12,401 nt of DNA from an uncultured Clostridia bacterium. Lineage in GTDB: Bacteria; Bacillota; Clostridia; Lachnospirales; Lachnospiraceae. A model generated the notes under the pieces. It saw nothing but the letters and a program-made list of their open reading frames with translations. It searched no databases and had not been told where the DNA came from. The stretch spans positions 1 through 12,401 of the forward strand of contig CAMJIC010000058.1 of the NCBI GenBank assembly GCA_946405675.1. Reading direction: 5' to 3'. Each line of letters starts with the position of its first letter. Position 1 is the first letter of the stretch. The position numbers were made by a program, and so were the translations under genes. Below are positions 6,200-12,401 of the stretch, piece by piece.

Positions 6200-9100
6200 A
6201 TCAGCTCCTGCTGCTCACGCGCTTTGATCAGCCGCGCCATCGTCTCATACATGCGGTCCGGCTCAATCGGCTTTGACAGGTGGGCATTCATGCCCGCCTG
6301 CAAAGAGCGCTCCACATCTTCGTCAAATACATTCGCCGTCATGGCAACGATGGGAACCGTCTTCGCATCCGGGCGCTCCAGCGCACGGATCGCGCGGGTG
6401 GCCGTCAAACCATCCATCACCGGCATCCGCACATCCATCAGGACAATATCGTAATACCCCTCCGGGCTGCGCTCGAACATCTGCACAGCAATCTCGCCAT
6501 TCTGCGCATGCTCGGCCGACATGTCTTCCAGATCCAGAAGATCCTCCAGGATCTCCGCATTCTGATCCACATCCTCCGCCATCAGGACTCTCCGTCCGGA
6601 AAGAATCCGGCTGATTGTCCCTTGCAGCGAATCTTCATCCCCGTCATGATTCCCGTTTCCATCCGGAAGCGTTCCTTCCGCGTCCTCCTGGCCTGACTGC
6701 CTGGCAAGGACAGAATGGATCTCCCTCAGCAGGCTGTCTGAAAACAGCGGCTTGGCAAGAATCCCGTCAACACCGTCCCCTCTTGCCTCTTCATCGATGA
6801 TATCCCAGTTATATCCGGTCAGCATGATGACCGCCGTCCTGCCTTCGTCAAAGGCGCGCAGGTTCCGGACAAGCTCAATGCCGTTCATATTCGGCATCTT
6901 GTAATCCGTCAGCAGAAGCCGATACGGTCTTCGCTCCCGTGCCGCCTCCTGCAGCTTCAAAAGCCCTTCCTTTGGGTCCGTAGAGGTGTCCGCTTCAATC
7001 CCAAGGCTTCGCAGAACCAGCTGCGTATGCTCGCAGGCGATCTCATCATCGTCCACCACCATGGCACGCATGCCCTCAGGCAGTACCATTCCATCCCCTT
7101 TGCTGGCGCTCCGGTCAGAAGCCTTCAATGTCACCGTCACGATAAAGGTTGACCCGCTGCCCTTCTTGCTCCTGACATCGATCTCACCATTCATCATCTC
7201 GACGAAGTTTTTGGTGATGGACATGCCCAGCCCGCTGCCGCCGTACCGGTTTGTCGTAGTCGCATCCTCCTGGGAAAATGCCTCGAAGATCTTCGGAATG
7301 AATTCTTCATCCATGCCGATCCCGGTGTCGATCATCTGGAAGCGGAGCGTACACATTCCCTCAAACCGGGCAGCCTCCTCCACCGTCAGGGTGACATCTC
7401 CGGGAGCCGGGGTGAATTTCACGGAGTTCCCGAGAATATTGATCAGGACCTGCTTGAGCTTCATGTCATCGCCAAAATAATAATCCGCCACCTGGCCGAT
7501 GATCTGACATTCGTAATGGAGGCCCTTGTCCTGGCACTGTCCATTGATGATGATATTGATCTGATCCAGGAATTCCCTGAAAGAGAATTCTTCATTCTTC
7601 AGGACCATCCGTCCCGACTCAATCCGGCTCATATCCAGGATGTCATTGATCAGGCCCAGAAGATGCCTGGCGCTTGCCCCGATCTTCTCCAGGTGCTCCC
7701 GCGTCCTCGGACTCAGATCCGGCTCACGGAGCGCGATATTGTCCAGGCCGATGATCGCATTCATCGGCGTACGGATCTCATGGCTCATATTGGAAAGGAA
7801 GCTGGTCTTTGCCCGGCTGCTCTCCTCCGCCAGAACCTTTTCCACCTCGGTCTGCTTTTCTCTCCTTTGCATCAGGGCATAGATATCCAGCAGAATCACC
7901 AGAGACGCGATGATCAAAAGCGCCTGGATCAGTGCCGCAAGGCTCATGGCGCGATCGATCCGGCCAAGAAGCGCCGGGAGAACAGACTGGCTCTGAGACA
8001 GATTATTCCCCAGCTCCATGACGGCGGAGTCAACCGCTGCCGTCGTTGTCTGGCGCATCCAGACACTGGAGGTGAAAATGATCAGGCCAAGCAGAACGAT
8101 CCATGCGATGATGGACCGCCCCATCCTGCGCTGCCGGTCCTTGCCCAGGATCCAGCGGAACACAACAAACCCAAAAATCCCCCATGCGGCAAGGATCAGG
8201 TAGGACTCCGTTGACAGGGTCTTCACGGAGGTCAGGTTCGGAATCAGGAATTCCAGCGCAAACAGCACGGAAATGATCAGGCCGGCCATCCCCGCTGTCA
8301 TCATGCCCTTGCTCTTCTCCAGGCGCGCAGTCCGGAAGGCGCATGCAGAAGCAAACGCATAGGCGATGGTCGCGCCCACCGTTGTCACATCGACGATCCA
8401 ACTGATGGCTGTCCTGCCGAAAAAGGGAAGCACCACTGAGAATCCCATGATACATAAGATCGCCCGTCGCGGCGCATGATTTTTGTCCAGCTTCCCGATC
8501 CAGAGCGAAAACATCCCGTCCTGGGCAAGCGTGCAGATGAGCCTGCTCAGGGCAATATAATGCCCCACAAGGCCGGTGAGAATCGCGCACAGAGCCGCAA
8601 TGCCAAGGATCACGCCCCCGGCGCCGCCCAGCGCATGGGATGCGGCATAGAAGGCAGGCTGGGAAGAGACCCCGGAATACTGGCTAAGATCCGCCACATA
8701 CTCTGTCCATGAGGATACACCGTCCGGCTGCGCGCTGGCGGCAAGGACAGCGAGCGCAATATAGGCACCTGCCGCCACGGCGAGCGCCCACACCATGATC
8801 CGGAAGGAGCGCTTCAGGGAGAAGCGCACCTCAGCCGCGGAATGGGAAATCGATTCGAAGCCGACAAACGCCCAGGGAGCGAGGGCGAAGATCGTAAAGG
8901 TACTCCCGATGGGGCTGTGCTCCGGTGAAAAGGCGGGCTTGAGAACGGTGAAGTCGCCTCCTGTGCCCAGCATTGCTGCCAGGAAGCAGACCGCTACCCC
9001 GCAAAGAAGAAGAATGGCAGAGATAGTCTGCAGATACGCTGCGAGCTGCCTTCTCAGGCAGACCAGGGCGGCAAGCACCAAAGATCCCACCGCAAGCAGA

Positions 9101-9543
9101 ATCTCTCCCATATAGACATGGAAACCGGCGATCTCATAATCAAATCCAAACTGGAACAGACCGCCCAGAAGCGTACGCGCGATCAGTGGCAGTGCCGTTG
9201 CATTGGCCCAGATGATCGCGATATAGGTCAGGATCAGGAACCACGCGCTCAGAAAGCCGTGGTCATAACCAAAGCACACCTTTGTGTAGGTATAGGTTCC
9301 TCCTCCGTCCGGATAACGGTTCATCAGATAGTGATAATTCAGCGCAAGCACCAGCATCACAAGCGCGCCGGCCGCGATGCCCGCCGCAGTCCCGGCAGGG
9401 CCTGCCAGCGGCAGGAAGGTGGTTCCGGGCATGACAAATGCTCCCCAGCCCACGCTGCAGCCGAACGCCAGCGCCCACGCACCAGGCGCGGACAGATAGC
9501 GAGGTACGCCCTGTCCCTTTGTCTCCACAGACAGTTGACTCAT
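6196..9543 (-). CDS. APC-type amino-acid permease fused to hybrid histidine kinase with two receivers
   Basis: A 1115-residue membrane sensor. Residues about 15-465 form a full APC-superfamily permease: GWGAFVMPG (32-40) matches the substrate-binding first helix, YPDGGGTYTYTK (77-88) the second/third-helix region, and PWAFVGFESISHSAAEVR (223-240) the sixth helix. Two further helices (about 477-495 and 534-556) flank a short external segment. A coiled-coil linker leads to HisKA (SHEIRTPMN, phosphorylated His 588) and HATPase_c (N box Asn 706, DTGIGMD 739-745, GGSGLGMS 768-775). Receiver 1 has Asp 831/832, acceptor Asp 880, Thr 909 and Lys 931; receiver 2 has acceptor Asp 1037, Thr 1069 and Lys 1091. 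All key residues are intact and there is no fused HPt, matching the separate HPt gene upstream. The permease probably senses, or transports and senses, an amino acid or related solute; the ligand is unknown. AGGA lies before the ATG at 9543. The TAG stop lies within the hairpin element at 6038-6199. Confidence 0.92.
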   Translation of the reverse strand: MSQLSVETKGQGVPRYLSAPGAWALAFGCSVGWGAFVMPGTTFLPLAGPAGTAAGIAAGALVMLVLALNYHYLMNRYPDGGGTYTYTKVCFGYDHGFLSAWFLILTYIAIIWANATALPLIARTLLGGLFQFGFDYEIAGFHVYMGEILLAVGSLVLAALVCLRRQLAAYLQTISAILLLCGVAVCFLAAMLGTGGDFTVLKPAFSPEHSPIGSTFTIFALAPWAFVGFESISHSAAEVRFSLKRSFRIMVWALAVAAGAYIALAVLAASAQPDGVSSWTEYVADLSQYSGVSSQPAFYAASHALGGAGGVILGIAALCAILTGLVGHYIALSRLICTLAQDGMFSLWIGKLDKNHAPRRAILCIMGFSVVLPFFGRTAISWIVDVTTVGATIAYAFASACAFRTARLEKSKGMMTAGMAGLIISVLFALEFLIPNLTSVKTLSTESYLILAAWGIFGFVVFRWILGKDRQRRMGRSIIAWIVLLGLIIFTSSVWMRQTTTAAVDSAVMELGNNLSQSQSVLPALLGRIDRAMSLAALIQALLIIASLVILLDIYALMQRREKQTEVEKVLAEESSRAKTSFLSNMSHEIRTPMNAIIGLDNIALREPDLSPRTREHLEKIGASARHLLGLINDILDMSRIESGRMVLKNEEFSFREFLDQINIIINGQCQDKGLHYECQIIGQVADYYFGDDMKLKQVLINILGNSVKFTPAPGDVTLTVEEAARFEGMCTLRFQMIDTGIGMDEEFIPKIFEAFSQEDATTTNRYGGSGLGMSITKNFVEMMNGEIDVRSKKGSGSTFIVTVTLKASDRSASKGDGMVLPEGMRAMVVDDDEIACEHTQLVLRSLGIEADTSTDPKEGLLKLQEAARERRPYRLLLTDYKMPNMNGIELVRNLRAFDEGRTAVIMLTGYNWDIIDEEARGDGVDGILAKPLFSDSLLREIHSVLARQSGQEDAEGTLPDGNGNHDGDEDSLQGTISRILSGRRVLMAEDVDQNAEILEDLLDLEDMSAEHAQNGEIAVQMFERSPEGYYDIVLMDVRMPVMDGLTATRAIRALERPDAKTVPIVAMTANVFDEDVERSLQAGMNAHLSKPIEPDRMYETMARLIKAREQQELI

Positions 9544-9654
9544 GGATTTATCCTACTCCTATTCCAAAGGTATCATCACGGGAAGCTGCCCTGCAAAGCC
9601 ACACCCTCGCCAGCGGGCCGGCCTGTGGGTGTGCTTCTACGCTTCGCTCCGGTC

Positions 9655-9687
9655 GGCGCTAAACGCGTGTCACTGGCACGCAGCGCC
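9655..9687. other. Hairpin inside the 277-bp element
   Basis: GGCGCT (9655-9660) pairs with AGCGCC (9682-9687), and inside it GCGTG (9665-9669) pairs with CACGC (9677-9681), leaving a 4-base bulge on one side and a 7-base loop. No T-run follows on either strand. Confidence 0.65.
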
Positions 9688-9719
9688 CTCCTTCATCCAA
9701 AACCCGCTTCGCCGGGCTA

Positions 9720-9799
9720 ACTGCTAACTCCGACTAAGCGGCCGGGGCATTCAGCGAACGAGTTCTTCATACCCCGGCCGCTCAGTCTCCGTAAGCAGT
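9720..9799. other. Long GC-rich hairpin inside the 277-bp element
   Basis: Arms 9720-9747 and 9772-9799 pair at 23 of 28 positions, including an uninterrupted 11-bp stem AGCGGCCGGGG. The 24-base loop contains the small palindrome GAACGAGTTC. There is no following T-tract on either strand, so an ordinary intrinsic terminator is unlikely. Confidence 0.75.
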
Positions 9800-9893
9800 G
9801 GATCCCGTCTCACTCCTGTTAATGGATTCAAGAGGGGGCGCACCCACAGGCCAGCCCGCTGGCGAGGGTGTGGCTTATAACCTGCCCTGGCCA

Positions 9894-10262
9894 TCAGCCT
9901 GCCTCGTAGGCACGGATCCCGTCCGCTGTCGTCCGGAACCTCGCATCGATGTCTGACAGCTTCTTCGCCACTTCCTCATCGCTCATCCTGCGCACATTGC
10001 CTGCGCGGAACTCCTCTGCGATCTCCGATGCCATCTCAGACAATTCCCGCAGCCCGAGGTTTCCGCTGATGCCCTTCACGGCATGGGCACACTCAAACAT
10101 CTCATTCGGATCCATCCGGTTTCCGGCGTCAACGAGCTTCTCCACAACACCGTTCTTCACATACTTCCGGATGTGCTTATCCACCAGCTTATCCATCCGC
10201 AGCACGCGGAGCGCCTGCTCATAATCTCCGCCGATCGTCTCATACAGTTCCTTCAAAGTCAC
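9894..10262 (-). CDS. Free-standing HPt histidine phosphotransfer protein
   Basis: A 122-residue, mostly helical HPt protein that shuttles phosphoryl groups between hybrid-kinase receivers and a response regulator. The phosphorylated histidine is His 60, in the motif AHAVKGISGNLGL, which has the usual HxxKG form. Surrounding segments (VVEKLVDAGNRMDPNEMF and LSEMASEIAEEFRAG) fit the helical bundle, and no other domain is present. I chose the GTG at 10262 because AGGAGG lies 8-10 bases upstream (about 10268-10276). A TTG at 10289 would add nine residues, overlap the upstream gene and place this site inside the coding region. It follows the EAL gene stop by 16 bp, so both are almost surely one transcript. 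It is probably the shared hub for the two hybrid kinases encoded either side of it. Confidence 0.88.
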   Translation of the reverse strand: MTLKELYETIGGDYEQALRVLRMDKLVDKHIRKYVKNGVVEKLVDAGNRMDPNEMFECAHAVKGISGNLGLRELSEMASEIAEEFRAGNVRRMSDEEVAKKLSDIDARFRTTADGIRAYEAG

Positions 10263-10278
10263 GATGCCATCTCCTCCT

Positions 10279-11970
10279 TCATCCGCCAATTGCCATATCC
10301 TTCTCGATCAGCTTTTCAAATTCCTCCGGCGGGATCGGCCGGGAAAAATAGAAGCCCTGGACCAGGTCACAGCCTGCATCCTTCAGCAGGTTGAGCTGCC
10401 CTTCCGTCTCGACTCCTTCCGCCACGACCATCAGCCTGAGATACTTTGCGATATCCAGGATCAGCCGCACCAGATGCATGTCTGTCTCACTTTGCTCAAT
10501 ATTCCGGATAAACTTCATGTCCATCTTCAGCACATCGATCGGCATGTCGGAGAGCATATTGAGGGAGGAATAACCGGAGCCAAAATCATCCATCTCAATC
10601 TCAAATCCAAGATCCCTGAGCCTTTTCACGATATTCAGAAGATCCTGCGCCTTGTCTGTATACGCAGACTCCGTCACCTCCAGCTTGATATCCTTAAAGC
10701 TCAGATTATTCTCTTCGATGAGCTTCACCAGCCGGTCCACCAGTGTCGGGTCAAATACATCCGCACGGGAAAGGTTGACGGAAACCGGCAGCAGGAAATT
10801 GTATTTCTTCTTCCATCTGGAAACCTGCCTTGCAGCCTCATTCCACACAAAGCTGTCCACAATGCTGATCAGACCGTTTCCTTCAAACAGCGGGATAAAA
10901 TCTCCCGGAGAGATCATCCCAAGCTCCGGGTGCACCCACCGGATCAGCGCCTCCGCGCTCTTAAGCCTGGGCGGATCAGACTGGACATCATACTTCGGCT
11001 GGTAATAAACCTTCAGCTGGAATTCCTTCGTCGCATTGTTCAGGTCATTCAGCAGGCGCTGGTTCAGAAGCTCCCGCTGGTGCATCTCATCATCATAGAC
11101 CATCAGGGGGTTCTGATAGACCCCGCGCACCATATTGCAGGCCGCCCGCGCCCGGTCAAACATCAGGATCGGTTCAATGTCCTGATTCCACAGCATGACT
11201 CCCATGCGCAGATGGATGCTGGCCTTCAGGGAGAGCATGCTGACCTTTCTCTGAAGCCTGTCCAGAAGCGTATGGTAATCCGGCTGCCGGCTGCAGTAGA
11301 TGTTAAACCGGTCTGCCTCAATCCTGCATGCGATCCCTTCCGTCTCCGACAAAAATGCACGGATCTCGCCGCCGATCTCCCTCAGCACGGTATTGCCGAA
11401 CTCACGCCCGTTCACGGCATTGATGGTATGGAACTTCTCAATATCCAGGACGATCGCGTCCAGATGAAGCTCCGGATGGTAATGGAACAGCCGGTTCGCA
11501 TATTCAAAGAAGAAATTGCGGGTGTACAGTCCGGTCAGCCAGTCATGCTCCGCCGCCGAGATCAGCTTCCTTCCCTCGCTGCGCTCCAGAAGCCCGCTTA
11601 CCCTGGCCAGAATCACCTCAGGGATATCAAAGGGCTTTGTGATAAAATCCGCCGCCCCCATCTGCAGCGCCTTCAGCTCCGCGCTCTTATCCGCGGTCAG
11701 GACGATGATCGGAATATCCTTCAGCTGCTCATCCTTCTTCAGCCGCTCCATCACCTCGAAGCCGGACATAACCGGCATATTCAGGTCAAGGAGAATGATG
11801 GAAAGCTCCTCCGCATGCCGGTAGACCTGATCCAGTGCTTCCTTCCCATTCTCCGCATATATGATATGGTACGCATCCTCCAGAATAACGCCCAGCGCAT
11901 CCCGGTTGATCTCATGGTCATCTACGACCAGGACCAGCTTTGGCCCCTCGATCTGTTTTGATTGGATCAT
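10279..11970 (-). CDS. Response regulator with degenerate GGDEF and intact EAL (c-di-GMP phosphodiesterase)
   Basis: A 563-residue cytoplasmic output protein. Residues about 10-130 are a receiver (Asp 17/18, acceptor Asp 62 in LLDLNMP, Thr 92, Lys 112). Residues about 135-300 are a GGDEF domain that opens normally (DWLTGLYTR) but has RIEADRF (216-222) at the signature site, so it should not make cyclic-di-GMP. Residues about 305-555 are an EAL domain with every usual catalytic element: EAL 340-342, Asn 399 (SVNLS), Glu 431 (KLEVTES), DDFGSGYSSL 461-470, Lys 482, Glu 518 (AEGVETEG) and Gln 538. It should therefore hydrolyse cyclic-di-GMP to pGpG under receiver control. The ATG at 11970 overlaps the stop of the preceding gene by ATGA and has AAGGA 7 bases upstream; a GTG at 12012 would add 14 residues without support. 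The degenerate GGDEF may bind GTP as a regulatory domain, as known for some such proteins; that is inference. Confidence 0.92.
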   Translation of the reverse strand: MIQSKQIEGPKLVLVVDDHEINRDALGVILEDAYHIIYAENGKEALDQVYRHAEELSIILLDLNMPVMSGFEVMERLKKDEQLKDIPIIVLTADKSAELKALQMGAADFITKPFDIPEVILARVSGLLERSEGRKLISAAEHDWLTGLYTRNFFFEYANRLFHYHPELHLDAIVLDIEKFHTINAVNGREFGNTVLREIGGEIRAFLSETEGIACRIEADRFNIYCSRQPDYHTLLDRLQRKVSMLSLKASIHLRMGVMLWNQDIEPILMFDRARAACNMVRGVYQNPLMVYDDEMHQRELLNQRLLNDLNNATKEFQLKVYYQPKYDVQSDPPRLKSAEALIRWVHPELGMISPGDFIPLFEGNGLISIVDSFVWNEAARQVSRWKKKYNFLLPVSVNLSRADVFDPTLVDRLVKLIEENNLSFKDIKLEVTESAYTDKAQDLLNIVKRLRDLGFEIEMDDFGSGYSSLNMLSDMPIDVLKMDMKFIRNIEQSETDMHLVRLILDIAKYLRLMVVAEGVETEGQLNLLKDAGCDLVQGFYFSRPIPPEEFEKLIEKDMAIGG

Positions 11971-12401
11971 ACCTGTGTCCTTCCCCCTTCTCTTCTTGTC
12001 CTCCGGATCCACTTTCTCAGCTCCTGGTAGAGCAGATCTGCGTCTACCGGCTTCACAAGATGTCCGTTCATCCCAGCCTTCAGGGAATTCTGAATATCGA
12101 TTTCATACGCATTCGCGGTCAGCGCAATGATCGGGATCGATTTTGCGTCAGGACGCGGCAGCGCCCTGATCCTTCCCGCAGCCTCCAGGCCGTCCATCAC
12201 CGGCATCCGAAGATCCATCAGGATCGCGTCATACCAGTACCTTGGCACCTCCTTCATCCGGTTGACTGCCTCAAGGCCATTTGATACATGTTCACAAATC
12301 GCTTCCTCCAGCTCCAGAAGATCTGTCACGATCTCTGCATTTTCCGGAATATCCTCCGCAAGCAGGATCCGGCAGCCCTCCAGGCTCACAGGCGCCTCAT
12401 C
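11967..12401 (-). CDS. C-terminal receiver of a hybrid histidine kinase (partial, runs off window)
   Basis: The last 144 codons of a gene whose 5' part lies beyond the window; the frame is open to the edge. It is a full receiver domain: the acidic pair AED near residues 15-17, acceptor Asp 63 in ILMDLRMPVMDG, Thr 95 (LTAN) and Lys 117 (VKP). A GTG at 12389 could start a free-standing receiver, but no ribosome binding site precedes it, and the preceding DEAPVSLEG reads like the linker before the final receiver of a hybrid kinase. It closely resembles the second receiver of the permease-kinase (about half the residues identical, including MDGL, RPDAK and AGMN). This suggests a related, perhaps also transporter-linked, kinase upstream. 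It overlaps the EAL gene by 4 bp. The receiver call is certain; the hybrid-kinase call is inferred. Confidence 0.85.
   Translation of the reverse strand, partial: DEAPVSLEGCRILLAEDIPENAEIVTDLLELEEAICEHVSNGLEAVNRMKEVPRYWYDAILMDLRMPVMDGLEAAGRIRALPRPDAKSIPIIALTANAYEIDIQNSLKAGMNGHLVKPVDADLLYQELRKWIRRTRREGGRTQV

Larger units (their letters stand above)
9598..9874. repeat. 277-bp structured element bounded by 37-bp inverted repeats
   Basis: The left end (9598-9634, starting GCCACACCCTCGCCAGCGGG) and right end (9838-9874) are reverse complements with two mismatches in 37. Two further hairpins lie inside (9655-9687 and 9720-9799). It is more GC-rich than its surroundings and fills most of the 350-bp gap (9544-9893) between the HPt and permease-kinase genes; I see no credible gene in that gap on either strand. 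It could be a dispersed intergenic element, a structured RNA or leader of the permease-kinase gene, or a transcription attenuator within the operon. Only one copy is in the window. Confidence 0.8.

Noticed and set aside
9118..9720. Plus-strand frames running from the permease gene into the 277-bp element
   Set aside because: They have Arg/His/Pro-rich shadow composition with no domain, and end inside the repeat; no ribosome binding site supports them.
9720..9799. Hairpin as an intrinsic terminator for the HPt gene
   Set aside because: No T-run follows the stem on either strand.
10264..11961. A 565-codon open frame on the plus strand opposite the EAL gene
   Set aside because: It mirrors the EAL gene, has skewed His/Leu/Arg/Gln-rich composition and no recognisable domain, while the minus-strand frame has every REC and EAL motif.

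Overview
The window looks like a chromosomal segment from a Gram-positive gut anaerobe of the class Clostridia, most likely Lachnospiraceae. The grounds are strong AGGAG-type ribosome binding sites, moderately high GC for that group, a C_GCAxxG_C_C redox protein, secreted low-GC-type signal peptides, and signalling proteins typical of these bacteria. This is inferred from style and gene families; no rRNA or other taxonomic marker is present.

Region 1 (1-4553, minus strand) is a secretion and redox cluster. In transcription order it holds a 60-residue probable lipoprotein (4371-4553), a secreted HExxH zinc metallopeptidase (3288-4280), a secreted tannase/feruloyl-esterase-like alpha/beta hydrolase with a glycine-rich tandem-repeat linker (607-2961), and a cysteine-rich C_GCAxxG_C_C protein (62-595). 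The ribosome binding site of the last gene overlaps the hydrolase stop codon. Two shared intergenic modules, a perfect 15-bp-arm palindrome and a 32-bp sequence, lie in front of both secreted enzymes but in opposite order. A possible fragment of an AraC-type regulator lies between the two enzymes.

Region 2 (4554-6199) has a divergent plus-strand MATE efflux pump (4705-6057). It converges on the signalling genes through a 162-bp hairpin element (6038-6199) that contains both stop codons and is bounded by CTAG.

Region 3 (6196-12401, minus strand) is a phosphorelay cluster. In transcription order it has the 3' end of a hybrid histidine kinase (receiver domain, running off the window), a REC-degenerate GGDEF-EAL cyclic-di-GMP phosphodiesterase overlapping it by ATGA, a free-standing HPt phosphotransfer protein 16 bp further on, a 277-bp highly structured inverted-repeat element, and a 1115-residue protein. 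That last protein fuses a complete APC-type amino-acid permease to a hybrid histidine kinase with two receivers. All catalytic residues of the relay (kinase His, receiver Asp, HPt His, EAL glutamate and partners) are present. The simplest reading is that a transporter-like sensor and a second hybrid kinase feed one shared HPt, which sets the phosphorylation state of the EAL protein and so cyclic-di-GMP breakdown. This is inference from domain content and gene order. The permease-kinase plus HPt plus EAL arrangement is the most interesting system in the window.
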